This document shows, piece after piece, positions 24,685-36,899 of a DNA stretch of 64,000 nt. The notes beneath the pieces are model-generated. The model did not search any database, was not told where the DNA came from, and was given only the letters and a program-made list of their open reading frames with translations. The DNA is from Toxonevra muliebris (taxonomy: Eukaryota; Arthropoda; Insecta; Diptera; Pallopteridae): assembly GCA_963691655.1 (NCBI GenBank), contig OY829328.1, positions 13,842,704 through 13,906,703 on the forward strand, given 5' to 3'. Within the stretch, counting starts at the first letter, position 1. Every line of letters begins with the position of its first letter. The position numbers and the translations under genes are program-made.

Positions 24685-25200
24685 ATTTTCGGACCTAAAC
24701 GGAGCCTGTCTCATATGAAAGTATTAGTTAGTAATACTCAGGTAGGAAGAAAGGAACAAGGGGCAAGAATTCTTTGCCAATCTTATGGGATTGAGGCAAT
24801 CCAAGCGCTTCTAGGCAACTATAACAAGAATAGATACGCATTTTGCATTGGTCTCAACAAAAACAGACTGCGTATATTAGCTGGTATTCTGACTGGGCTT
24901 TGCGGGCTCAGAGCATACCTTTGCAAAATAAAGGTTAAGCAAAGCTTAATTTGTAGGTTTTGTAATGAGGAAGACGAATCATCAGAACAGGTGCGGAATA
25001 CTGATCCACAAAAGAAGGAAATGTCTGGGTATGTACCAAGTGCCCAGTACTGAACTAGCATCCATAGATCCGGGCGCAATACTCAAATTCTTGAGGAAGA
25101 CTGGACTGGATAAGGTACTCTAGGCAGATTAGACTAGACAGAAAAGAGGGGCGTACAATAGATCTTATAGGTCGCGGTACAACGACAGAAACCTCTAATA
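24685..25200 (+). pseudogene. I-like LINE C-terminal fragment
   Basis: The plus strand encodes NKNRLRILAGILTGLCGLRAY, then KQSLICRFCNEEDESSEQV, the Cys-rich finger region at the end of I-like LINE proteins. After a frameshift near 24990 it continues CGILIHKRRKCLG and DPGAILKFLRKTGLDKVL to a stop at 25121-25123, the usual C-terminus. The following 3' region has AGATCTTATAGGTCGC (from 25158), matching the 3' end of the insertion at 9714-10486, so both belong to related elements. The 5' part including reverse transcriptase is absent. Confidence 0.8.
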
Positions 25201-25339
25201 CAATACAATAGTGATAGTAAAAGCCTAGCTATGTTTTTGGGTTCAATCCAAAATAACATCAAATGATATGAAGAATCATTTGTAAGTCATTTAAAATGAA
25301 ACTTGTCTTCAAAAACCCATACTAAAATTTAACGAGGAA

Positions 25340-25747
25340 TCTTTTCTCAGAATATTAAAACCGATTAATTCCTACCCACATGGGTGTTTTTGGGCCTTTT
25401 TTTCGATGAATTCCAGAAAAGTTTGCTTTAAAGAATATTTAAGGATTAAAGTGTTTCACAAAAATATTTTGCGGAAAAAAATACTATGGGTTACTCAAGA
25501 TAAGAAGCATCCACGGGTTTAAGGCTAGACGTAAAACATAACTTTGTTTTATTGTGTAGTAAAATGTTTCACCTTAAACCCGTAGATGCTTTTTGTTTTT
25601 AGTGACCCCTAATGAAATTTTTTGAAAAATAATTTTTAGGAATACTTCAACCCTTGAATACCCTTTTGAAGGAGTCTTTTATGGAATTTCTCAAAAAAGG
25701 ACCCAAAAAATCCATATAGGTAGGAGTTAAAATATTTTGAGAAAAGA
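25340..25747. mobile_element. foldback element, about 190-bp arms
   Basis: The left half (from TCTTTTCTCAGAATATT at 25340) is the imperfect inverse of the right half (ending AATATTTTGAGAAAAGA at 25747). Near the centre AAGCATCCACGGGTTTAAGG faces CCTTAAACCCGTAGATGCTT. Nearly the entire 408 bp is one imperfect palindrome, so RNA or single-stranded DNA would form a long hairpin. No coding sequence and no proven target duplication. Confidence 0.7.
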
Positions 25748-25805
25748 CTACACATAAAATTTTTGTAATTTTAGATTGAAAATTGGAAAATGAGACGATC
25801 AGAAT

Positions 25806-25925
25806 GGCAGGCACTGCGACCTATAAGATCTTTTGTATATGATAGATAATAAATATCCTATCCGGGTATCGAACTTGAAACCCAAGAGACAAGAATCTAG
25901 CATGCTACCACTAGACTACTGATGC
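25806..25925 (-). mobile_element. tRNA-derived SINE-like unit with LINE 3' tail
   Basis: On the minus strand, from 25925, GCATCAG is followed by an A-box-like TAGTCTAGTGG (about 25908-25918) and a B-box-like GTTCGATACC (25865-25874). The layout and GCATC start recall a tRNA-Gly head, but the cloverleaf is not intact. After an AT-rich spacer comes 25836-25806, which matches the 3' terminal region of the LINE at 9714-10486 (9744-9774) in 30 of 31 positions. A tRNA head plus LINE tail is the classic SINE design. Alternatively two unrelated relics lie side by side. Confidence 0.55.
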
Positions 25926-27959
25926 GGTAGTTGGACCTACAGTATTAACGCCGCTTCCGAACGGCGATATGGCAGTTTGTTATCACATTGTGGTTTTGCA
26001 ATTACCAACTTTATGCAAATGTACTTGTACACTTTATATTAATTCTCATTCATTTTGAATCGAGCTCGCAACCTCCGAGGTGAAAGGCATTAGACTATAG
26101 AGGGCAGTGGGTAGTGTAATGTTAAGTCAATTTACTTATCAAACAAAAAAAACTCGAATAGAGTTTTTCATTAGAAAAACTCAAGACGGTTGAAAATGAA
26201 AGGCTAGGAAGATGCTAAATTTAACACACGGTGGTGGAACGCGCAGAAGAAAAGGCAGGCAACTCTTAATCTTACCAACTGGTTCGCGAATTTCAGATGT
26301 GACTGACGAAACTTTACATTTTAACTTCGAGGTTTTACTGTTCAAAAAATAGATGGTTACTTTACGAAATTGGAGCAATAAAAGTACAGATTCTACACTT
26401 AAATAACTAAATTTAGTTTTAAAATAAGTACCTCATTCTCTGCAGCTCTTTATCTGTACGAAAATTTTATTTTCAAATTCTCGAATCTGCAAGTAAAAAA
26501 TAAAAACGATACTGAGTTGAAAAATTTTTAATATTTTTGCAAAATGATATAAAATTAAAATATGTATGTCTCAAATAACTCTGGGTCAATTAAGTAGTAC
26601 TAATTAGTCAATTTGGCATTGTTACTTAAAAAAAACGCTTAAATTGTTGTTTAATTTTAAGCTAGAACTATAAAACTGGCCTCTACAAACAATATGTATG
26701 TACATATATCCTTAAAACTGAACATATTTGGTTGCTCACACTTTCAAAGAGGCACGTGTCCACAATTTATACATATAGCTTTTGCACCCATTAAAATTAA
26801 TTGACCATTTTATCGGTCATTTATGCAAAACTCAACCATATATATTTCTTTTAGTTGTAATCAGGCACTTGCCCGAATTTTTGTATGTTTGTGTGTATCA
26901 TTAATATTTTCGGTCATATTTCACACCAAAGATATTGTGCTTCCTTCCGTCTTTTGTTTGCTTGTTCCACTGAATAAATATCATATACACACTTGTGGGC
27001 ATATGGTGATTATGTGGTAATGCCATATTATGTACATATCTAAGTATATAAGGCATATGTACATATATTATACATACGTTTTCTTTCAAAAATATCATCA
27101 TTGTTCTTTATGTTATATTGATTTTAACTTAAGTCGAATGCATGAATACAGCGTGTTTAAGAATTTGCTTTTAGACTACTCAAGGTGGAAGTTGTACTTA
27201 CAATTTAACTGTAACAAGCTTCTTAAAATCCCTGTACACACTATTAGGCATAGCTACATATAAATGTAGGCACAATTGAATCAAAACGGCAAAGATATTT
27301 TATACAAAGAGATGAATAGAATTCTAAAAATGACTAGTCGCCATGTGACAGTAATCCCTTGAGACATTAAGGCACTTTAAGGTTTACCAGAGAAAAAAAA
27401 TTTAAGTCTTAATGTAATTTAACACGATTATTTCAAAGATGCCACGCAACGATCGAAACTGCAATGAAAACTGCAGAAAATCAAATTTACTGATAAATTT
27501 TTGTGTAATGACTATGCCTCAACAATTTCCTTTATTTTTAGAAGCATTCCTAAATCATGAAAAAGTTCCAAAAAAAAAATAAAAAAAAAAATGACCGAAG
27601 AGATGTAACAATCTTGAAAATATAGTTTAATTTCTACTGAATTGTAGTAATTTGCTTAGCAATTTCTACTTTTTTTCGTTATTGAAACCTATAGCATAAT
27701 GCTATACAGTCCTTAAGCTACTAATATATACTAATTTTAAATTATGGGTTATATTTTTCTCTACACATATGTAGTTAAATAAATACAAGATTTACATATA
27801 TTTATTCAAATAACAACCAAAAAAATTTTAATGCAAAATTATCTGTGTAGAATAATCACGCTCACACACAGTTGGTTGATTTATACGGTCCACGGTTACG
27901 CCAATTATGTAAATCGAACAATCAGTTGTCAGAAGTCGCTTAATAATGAAGAATTAGAC
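25926..27959. other. AT-rich non-coding DNA
   Basis: No gene or element supported. Confidence 0.5.
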
Positions 27960-28480
27960 ATGCTCAGCTGTCGCTAGAGAGTCGAAAAAGAGTTGGCGAA
28001 AAGTCGCTCAACTCTTTTCAGGTAGTTACTCAAGAGTCGCTTTGGCGTGGCTGCTCAGCAGTCGCTCAAATGTTAGCAAGGAGCCGCTCAACCCTTGCTC
28101 TGGTGTGGCTCAAAAGTCGCTTATACATGGTTCAGGTGTCGCTCAAGAGTCGCACAAGATTTGGTAAGGAGTCGCTTAGCTCTTGCCCTGAAGTCGCTCA
28201 TGAGTCGCTTTGACGTGGCTCAGGTGTCGCTAAGGAGTCGCACAAAAGTTGGCAAGGACTCGACCAGTTTTCGCACTGGGAGTCGATCAATAGCTTATAC
28301 GTTGCTCAGGAGTCGCACAAAAGTTGGCAAAGAGCCGCTCAGCTCAAACCCTGGTGTCGCTTATACATGGTTCGGATGCCGCTCAGGAGCCGCACAAGAA
28401 TTGGCAAAGAATAGCACAGCTCTATCTTTGGAGTCGCTCAAGAATTGGTTAGACGTGGCTAAGGTGTCGCTCAGACAAAC
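27960..28480 (+). repeat. degenerate satellite, roughly 76-88 bp period
   Basis: About six units share the order TGGCTCAGGTGTCGCTC, AGGAGTCGCACAA, GTTGGCAAGGAGTCGCTCAG, CTCTTGCCCTG. The TGG landmark recurs at 28048, 28128, 28216, 28302, 28378 and 28456, giving spacings of 80, 88, 86, 76 and 78 bp. Within a unit the shorter word GTCGCTCA also repeats, so there is a higher-order structure. The block is clearly more GC-rich than its flanks. The 137-residue open frame across it (28095-28508) is a translation of the repeat and not a gene. Confidence 0.8.
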
Positions 28481-30879
28481 AATACTCATTCCTAAATTTA
28501 CATGGTAGACAAATGCCACCGCAAATCAAGGCGTTGTAAAAAAATATCCTGAAGCATGGATTTTGTGGAAAAAATTTCAAATCGAAATTATACTTTAAAT
28601 GGATACAAATACTAAATCATGAAAAGGGTGACAAATGGTTTCATATAAATTGCAATGTGAAATACAAAAAAAAAAAACAAAGAATTTTGTTTGAGGAGTT
28701 AGGTCCATCAGAACAATTTACTGGCTCATCGAAAATCAATCCAAAAAAAAAAATATTAGTTTAATAGTATTTTTAACGAAAAAAAAAAACTAGTTTATTG
28801 TTAAAAAAAACCAGAAGAAGCGTTAAGGACTAGTTTTTTAGGTTTTCAATAAGCTGTATAATGCATGGTTCTTGAATAACAGTGGTCACCGACTTTGAAA
28901 AGTATAGATAAAACATAGTATAATAACTCTGTATTGATAGTTTTTGGAAATAAATGTAATTATTATCAAAAAAAATTATTTAAAATATTAAAATTTTTCA
29001 CGCCTCTGACTGGATCTAACTCCTTAAATTACTTAAAGTACTTTGTAAATCGAGGAATGGGTGTATTATATAAACAACTTCAGTTACATATTTACAGAAG
29101 GATTTCATCACCCATTCATCGGATTCTGTCACACCGAATCGTTTACTCGATGGTGTGGCACTTCAAAATTGAATATTTGCGGAGCTGAAATGCATGCCGG
29201 AAGCATTAAAAGCTTAAATCTATAACCCAGCCATACCTACGTCATTCATATACGTGTATATACAAAGGTACCTGGATTTGTAGTAGGTTTTGTATCAATT
29301 GTAAATATTTTTTACTTGCTTTGCAATAAAAATTAGATTAAAGAGAGAGTGAAATATTCAGTTTTACCTACTATTTTGTTATATGTGTGAAAGCAACAAA
29401 ATTGGAGAACACGAACACACCTAAATAAACATTTACGAGTATGAAAAAAAAATATTGTTGTTTATATTTTCTACTTGTTGACCATAAACAAATTTGTTGT
29501 GTTTAGTTATTGTTTTAGTAACATATTATTCTGTTTACCTTGACATTAGTGAATTAAATTCTTTTCCCTAATGTCATATATTTTATTTTTTGCGTTTTCT
29601 TTGTTACGTTTTCCGTTTTGTATGGATTCAGCAAAAAAAATTATCAGCATACATACAAATATACATACAAATAAGCACACAAATTTAAATAAGCATGTGT
29701 TTGTTTTACTAATGAAATTTCTTAAGATAATTAGATAAGTATCTGAATAAATCAATTAAAACAATAAGCTTTAGCCGGCAAAATTCAATCAACTACATTT
29801 CTATAACTCAAACACATACACACCCAAAATACTTACACATAAGCAGAAAAATTATACACACTCTAATACTTAGTCATAATTTTAATGCAGAAAGCACATA
29901 ATGAGCTCGTAAATGTAACTAGTTAGTTACATTTTCGCGGAACTTGCTTAGCTTAAGGGGGTGTCCTGAACTAGAAGAAAAATTCGTTTTTTGTTATTGC
30001 CTAAATCGTTAGATATACTATTCAAGAATATATTTACAAAATTACAGAAGGCAATTCTAAATATTTTCAAAAATACGAAGCATTAACGGTTAGTTTTGCG
30101 CAGATTCTTGGTACAATTGAAAATTTTGAAGTGCTTTTTCTTCAGTTTTTATTTTGACGAATTTTCTAAATTGTATATTTAAATTATTTTTTAAGCATTT
30201 AAAGTTTTTTTTTTTTTTTTTTTTTTTTATTCACTCAGAAGAAAAATATATAACAATTAAAAATTGGAAAGTCTAAGGGATCTCAGCACTATATAGAGAA
30301 CTTTTTGATTCCAAGAAAACCAAATGTTATAATATCGCAAATGCTATAAAAAAAAAAAACTAAAGCGCTGACTAATTTTATATACCCCACAAACCATCTT
30401 AAAAAAATAGATAGAAATATTTAAATAGTGTTTCCATAAAATATTTTTATATTAGGATAATTCTTATTCTTCTTATTTTATAGCACAACAACTTATCGAG
30501 GGTTTAGACCGAGTTTTTGGCATATCTTAATGTTCTGCGAGCTATATTTGTGTACGAATGGAACGGAAAATGGAAAAACTTTTCTTAGACACTTTTTTAC
30601 TTATAGAGGTTTACCATTAGCAGCCAATAGGGAGTAGGTATATTATACAAATGTTTTTAGTTTCTATATATCATCTATAATCAAAACCAAATGAATATTT
30701 CTTTGGTACATTGCATAACGAAGTGTTTGAATGAAGGGTTCGTTCGGATAGAGTTCTAAGTATAAACGTTTATAACTTTTGAATGAGTTTTTCGATTTAT
30801 ACAATTACGTTCCCGAAGGTTGTGTTCGACCGAAAATTTGAATTTCGATAAGACATTAGCCATAACAAAAACTGGATAG
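28481..30879. other. AT-rich non-coding DNA
   Basis: Long poly-A/T runs (for example T-run about 30209-30228). No gene supported. Confidence 0.5.
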
Positions 30880-31110
30880 TATTGATTACTTTAAAAATTT
30901 AATTCCTTTTCAATGTCAATTTTCATTGGGATCGTAATTGGTAATTAACATATTAATTAATAAAAACTATCAAGTCTATTACTGAATTGTAATTTGCAAT
31001 TTAGAGTATGCAATTTGTTAAAGGAATTGAATTGTTATTCAATTAGTTTTGAGGAACTAAAATCAAAAAAGGATGGAACAATTTTCGGAAAGTAATAAAT
31101 TCAGTTTGCG
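30880..31110. repeat. partial relative of the AATTCC-type hAT element
   Basis: Blocks such as CATTGGGATCGTAATTGGTAAT and TATTACTGAATTGTAATTTG repeat, with changes, the left arm of the element at 31153-31866. No terminal CAGAG end is recognised here, so it is a fragment. Confidence 0.5.
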
Positions 31111-31152
31111 GTGAAATCTAGGAAGATCCGATCTTGTATAGGGCCCTATAAA

Positions 31153-31866
31153 CAGAGTTGGGCAGTAATGATTACTTTTCCAATTCTAATTCCTTGTAAT
31201 GAATGTAATGTAATGTCAATCTCATTACTGGGGATTGTAATTGGTTATTAACATTTCCAATTTCTCACTAATGGAATTGGAAAAATTTTCAATTCTATTA
31301 CTGAATTGTAATTTGTGATTTAAAATATGCAATTACTCAAAGGAATTGAAAAAGTACTTGAAAACTGAATAATTTCTGTTACCTTGTGTAACCAACTACT
31401 TTTGTGGAATTAAATTCCTTTTAATTAATTCTAAGCAATTACATTGGAAGTCACTCAACTATCGTTTTCTTCTTGGAGTTCAATTAAAAAAGAGTTACAA
31501 TAATTACCATTTTGGAATTCATTTTCACAAAAGTAATTGGCCATACAAGAAAAGAGGAATTCCTCAGTTTTCAAGTACTTTTTCAAACCCTTTGAAAAAT
31601 TACATATTTTAAATTACAAATTACAATTCATTAATAGAATTGAATATATTTCCAGTTCCATTACTGAGGAATTGGAAATCTTAATTACAAATTACAATTC
31701 CTTTACTAAAAAATTGGAAATGGTAGTTACCAATTACAATTACTAGTAATGAAATTGACAGAAAAAAATTGATTTCATTACAAGGAATTGCAATTGGCAA
31801 TTAAGATTTTCTAATTTCTTTGAATTAGGAATGTAATTGTAATGGAATCGAATTTACTCAGCTCTG
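31153..31866. mobile_element. hAT-like foldback element
   Basis: Starts CAGAGTTGGGCAGTAATG and ends (inverse) CAGAGCTGAGTAAATTCG, matching the two ends of the MITE at 4123-4260 but in the opposite orientation. The interior halves are inverted copies: for example TCAAGTACTTTTTCAA at about 31573 answers its complement at about 31356. No matching 8-bp flanks were found (CCTATAAA versus GTCTTAAC), so the copy may be recombinant or its flank mutated. The small open frame at 31537-31746 is repeat translation. Confidence 0.7.
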
Positions 31867-33296
31867 GTCTTAACCTACATTAGTTTTAAAGCTTATATTA
31901 CATGAGTATTTTAAATAGCACCGCTAGATTCGTATTGGCAAGTTGCAAAACTAATAGCTTGAACACGAAATGCAAAAGTTGCAAGAAATCATTATAAATT
32001 ACTTAATCTTCTTAATTATGTACATAAACTACATATACTGCCAAAAAAAGTAAACTACAAAATGTTCTCATAAATAAATCTTGCATTTTCGAGAAAAAGA
32101 GAAACTCGCCTTGGCACTGACATAACAATAAAAATTTAAATTTGTTATTGTGCACAGGAAATTCAATTGAAAAAATGTTTGAATATGAAAAACGAAAGTG
32201 ACAAATCGCATATACTTTATGTATACACAGAAATACATATACATATGCATACTTGTACATATCTATAAGTTTGCCGAATATATTATATACGTACACAGAA
32301 GTTAATTTTTTTTCTACTACATATGAATATAAACTTTTGATTTGAATTAATGTTAATTATAATTATTTAAAAATTTGAGGTACAAATGCCATAATAAAAT
32401 ATTAAAAATAAATAAAAGTTATTCTCAAAATATTCTCAAATTTTCTATATATAATATTAATATTATTTAATACTTACGAAATTCACAAAATAAAATATTC
32501 GTACTATCCATTTTCTTCACTGTTAGCGGAAAACTTTTTATTACAAAGAACTGCGCGTTGCAAGCGACCAACATCAACTGAGAGTGAATTGAATGGTATA
32601 GAAAAATTTTTCAGCAGCAAAGCAAAGAAAGGAGAATTTTCTTATTTGTGCAAACAACAATCACAAACAACAAAAAGTAACAACCACACCAATAATGATG
32701 TTGGTGATAATGATGAAAATGCGTATACGTCCACAATAAGTACACGTTGGTTGGTTTTATACAAAATTTTCTTCAATGAATTTTTCTATTATACATTAAC
32801 AAAAATATTACAGAGTGCAACTAAAAAGAGAAATGTTGTTTACTCTCAGGATATCATCAACATCAAACTGAGAATTTTGCAAGGACATTAAAGATAAAGA
32901 GAGAAAGATATAGAAAACATACAGTACTTAGAAAAGCAAATGCACTAGTTGCACATTGAAATAGCAAAATTTAGAGAGAGACCGAGAGAGGGAGAGGGAG
33001 AAGAGACGTAAATATGGTATATAAATATGTACGTATTTTAATTTGAAAAAGAAAAGAACCTTGAATATTTAAACTTTGTTATTTTTATCATGTTGATTTG
33101 ATTATAAATGTTTTTCGATGCATATTTACCCATTTATAAAAGATTTAAATATTATTATGGTGCAATATATCTATGTATGTATGTTTTCAGTGCAGACAGG
33201 TTGTATGAGTTATATGCAATTAATAATTGCTCTATGCTATATAGAGAGCACGCTCACTCTTTTTCGGCCCTGTATATTTTTCTCCGATTTCCTATA
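31867..33296. other. AT-rich non-coding DNA with GA-rich tract
   Basis: A GAGAGAGACCGAGAGAGGGA-type purine tract lies at about 32973-33003. No gene supported; small frames here lack family motifs. Confidence 0.5.
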
Positions 33297-34844
33297 CAGG
33301 TAGACCTCGCTTAAAACGTGCTTCATATAGTACGGCTTCACTCTAACACGTTTCACTTTTTGCGACGTATTTTCGTTTAACACGGTAAAACCTCGTTCTA
33401 ACACGGTGTATATATGCATTATACATTAGACTACACACAACGAAAAATCGGTGAAATTTTTTGAGTGCACTTTACGGAAAAGTGTCTAGTTGGCTTCATT
33501 TAGACATCCTAAAATTTTCACGAAAAAATATTGAAATTTAAAGGTCACTAGGATCAGTTTTTTTTACCTGGGAAATACATTTTTAACCGGCTGTACAAAA
33601 TAAATCCTTTTAGAAGCACCAGGAACGCTGGGAAATTAGTTTTACCCTTCGTTGTATGTTTCATGGATTGGAGAGTGTACTGGTGTACGTAAAAGAGCGC
33701 TGAATTAGACGCGTTGCCAGTTTTTGGCGCAAAAACAAGAGGAAAAAGAGAAAGATTCTCAAGTTTAGGGGATCGATTATGTTTTTTATTATCTTATGTA
33801 ACATTCATTTATTTCTCCTTTATTCAATGTTGAAAAAGGACAAAAATGACCCATATTGGTAAGCGCCAAAGGGTTAATATGTTGGAGGAAGATATTCTAC
33901 GGAAAACTCTACTATACATTTTCGAGCATAGAAACAAGCTTTGATGCAAAACTAAGAAGTTGTTTTAGGTTCATTATATTTAATCTGTTAGAAATTAGGC
34001 CCGCGTACCAAAAAAAAATTGACGTAAACTTTTAAAATGCAGAGACCCGAATAATTTTTTTCCGAGTTCTATCAGAATTCACTTTCAGAACCTTGTTATT
34101 TTTTGTAAAATTGATTTTTGTCGGATAGCGTAATTTTGGTTTGGATCTACATTTGATCGCTGATAATGAGAAGCCTATTGTTCTGAAACTTTCAGAAACA
34201 AATTTCTTAGCGAAAAAAGTAATGTGCGCAAAAATTTAAGTTATTTCGATGTAAAATAAGGGTACTTCCCAAGCAAATTTTCCACTTTTTGAGGGTTTTT
34301 GTATGGAAGGCATGTTTAAAATTATTTTTTTCTGCAAATAAATGCCAGACTCAGCTTTCTTATGTCAAAAAACCCCCCGGTACCAATTTTCACCGCAATA
34401 TGAAGAAGAACATGTAACTTCGTAGTATACCCCCAAACGAAAACTTCAAAAATAAATTTTGTATGAAACGCTGCTGATACGGAAAAAAAAACGGTTATCA
34501 CCACTTCCTTGACCACGAATTAGTTAGAAACGGTATGTCGCCCGTCTGCTACATTTTATGACTAGCACAGTGTAATTAAACGCATATTTTTTTTTAAATA
34601 ATGCAAAAGTTTTTACTGAAAATTTTTGCACTTAGGTTTTTAGCTGGACTGGAAAAAAAAAAATTAAAAAAAATTACTTAATTATGAAATTTCAAGTAAA
34701 TGTGAAAAATATCTAATAAAACCGATTGCAAATAACGTTAATAGTAAAATTTGTTAAGCCCCTTAATTTCGCAACATTGGGTATGAAAGAGTTAACACGG
34801 CATTTTCCAGAAACGTAACCACCGTGTTAAGCGAGGTTTACCTG
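33297..34844. mobile_element. pogo/Tigger-like non-autonomous element, 1.55 kb
   Basis: The ends CAGGTAGACCTCGCTTAA (33297) and its inverse ending ..GCGAGGTTTACCTG (34844) face each other with few mismatches, and each is flanked by TA (33295-33296 and 34845-34846). TA target and a CAG..ACCTCGCTTAA end are typical of pogo-group Tc1/mariner elements. Extra subterminal copies of CCTCG..TAACACGG lie at 33383-33409 and 34789-34840. The interior carries no recognisable transposase, so it would depend on one supplied elsewhere. Confidence 0.8.
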
Positions 34845-34846
34845 TA

Positions 34847-36262
34847 TGTTATATTAATGACCATACATATTTCTATGAGTGTACTTCATAAAACTGAATG
34901 ATGAATGCCTTAATTAGCTAAGGCCCTAACATCAAATTTTTCAATGTTGAGTTTTTGATGGGTAATGATAAAGCGTGTTCACTTTCATCAGTACCGAAAA
35001 TTTTAGAGATCTATACCGAAAACTTACGATCTTTTTTTTTAGTTTAAATTACAAATTCTCGAAGCAGTTCTCCAAATAACAAAATGTTTTTTGCTTCTCC
35101 TGTAAAATTTGAAAAATGAGTGTTAGCGCTTTAGCAAATTAAAGCAGCGATATGTACCTATGTAGCTGTCTAGCATCAAGTACACATACACAAAATTGCA
35201 ACAACAATCCCAGTCATAACAATAAAAGTTCAGAAGAGATGTGCAATATTTAAAATTATGATGCAATAGAATAAAGTACAGATGCGCTTAAATATATTTA
35301 TTTTTTAGAAAAACTACCTATTTAGAACAATGTAGATAAAAAAGAAAAACATCAAATAAGAACATGCATAGATCTGTTTTTGAAACCGAAATACAAATAA
35401 ATATATTCAAATGCAAAAAAATTGGAGAAGAAAATTTAAATGAAAACTATTGCGCATTTAGTAAAATTGTAAAATGAATAGAAACGCAGCAGAATTGCTA
35501 CTTAATTTTCTAGATATTTATTTATGAACAAAGACTGTGCTATACTTGTATCAATATTTATGTATATTTGTTTATATTTGGTTGTACACTACATTAAGAA
35601 TCATGCACTCATTTTTGCATTCTCGCTAAATTATCATAATTTTTAACGTTAACAAAAAAAATTACAAAAATTATTTTTGAACCTATATGTAATTATAAAT
35701 GAAGATTGCGGCAAGTCATGGAACGAATTAAAAAAACTACTAACAAAAATAAGAGCAAGATCAAGATGGTTTATCGAAACCCTATCGGTGAAATTGATGA
35801 TGAAATTAAACGACCTATGTAAACTAAACGTAAAGTAGACGCAGTTCTTAAGAGTTCGAAATTGAGAATGAAAACTATTTTATTCAACATCATAAATCAA
35901 TCAATCCACATAGTGAAAACTAAAAAACATAATGCAAATTAAATTTAGTATTGATTTCAAAATTCCTCCTCAATACAATATGCATCTTAATTAATTTTGA
36001 TCCGGTACTAGTTGCAATGATCCAATTTTGAAAATTTTCTAAACACAATTTCTATATGTTCTTAATAAGAAATTTTAGTACTTAAAAAATTAAAAAAAAT
36101 TTATTTCTGAATTTTCGAGGGAGTATAGTAGTAGTTTTTGACTTACCCCAAGAAATTAAGCTGACCAGATGCAAAAAAATTAAAAATATTTCTACTTCAT
36201 ATCATGAGCAATAAGTATTCCCTGGGATGAAATTTATGTTTATACTGTGTTAAAGTTCTTAT
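34847..36262. other. AT-rich non-coding DNA
   Basis: An open, stop-free 50-codon stretch at about 35684-35838 has no family I recognise. Otherwise nothing. Confidence 0.45.
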
Positions 36263-36630
36263 AAGAAAACAAAAAACAGCGACAGTGCCATCATTATTAG
36301 TAATTTTTTGACGAAAAATGCAACAAATACCATCCAACAGCCACTGAATTCACCTAATTTGACTCCCTGTGAATTTTTTCTGTTCAATCGAATTAAAAAA
36401 CCATTACCGGGAACGCGTTTCAGCAGCCGAGAGGAAGTAATGGAAAAATCGCAGGAAGCACTGATAACAGGCATACTGAAAACCGAATATAAAAAATGTT
36501 TCGAGGATTGGATCAATCGCTGGCATAAGTGTGTTGCAGTCAATGGGGATTACTTTGAAGGGGACAATATAGATTTAGATGAATAAACTTGTATTTTTAA
36601 TTTTCTGAATAAATTCCGGGAACTTTTTGA
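36263..36630 (+). pseudogene. mariner transposase C-terminal fragment
   Basis: The frame runs from before the second catalytic Asp (GAC at 36281-36283, context NSDSAI) through SPNLTPCEFFLFNRIKKPL and ends KCFEDWINRWHKCVAVNGD, YFEGDNIDLDE, stop at 36584-36586. These are mariner C-terminal motifs (family form: YSPDLAPCD.FLF, GDYFEGD). The third catalytic Asp is replaced by Asn (SPN), and the spacing from the second Asp is 24 residues in place of 34, so about ten residues are deleted. The 5' two-thirds of the gene are absent. GGGAACTTTTTGATCAAGG after the gene may be the right terminal repeat; no left partner was seen. Confidence 0.85.
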
Positions 36631-36899
36631 TCAAGGTGGTATTCGAAAACTTACTTACAATATGTAATTTTTCCATAAAATTTTTGATAGGAGAAATCAG
36701 GATTTTACTTCTGAATTCCTAAAATCACAGATTTTCATTATCTAGATACAGTATTGCATGAGATGAAAATCAAATAAAATAATATCTATCTATCATGCAA
36801 AAATCGAACATTTTATGTGTTAAGCTGTGGTTGAAATTACTCTGAGAAATTTTTTTCGATATATCAAAATCTGTGTATCTAATCATCGGTAGTATCGAT

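Noticed and set aside
28095..28508. 137-residue open frame
   Set aside because: It translates the degenerate satellite; Ser/Arg/Leu periodicity follows the repeat unit and no family is recognised.
35684..35838. Stop-free stretch containing WNELKKLLTKIRARSRW
   Set aside because: About 50 codons, no recognised family and no splice context; could be a relic but cannot be supported.
36259..36543. Minus-strand open frame over the mariner fragment
   Set aside because: Shadow of the plus-strand mariner C-terminus.
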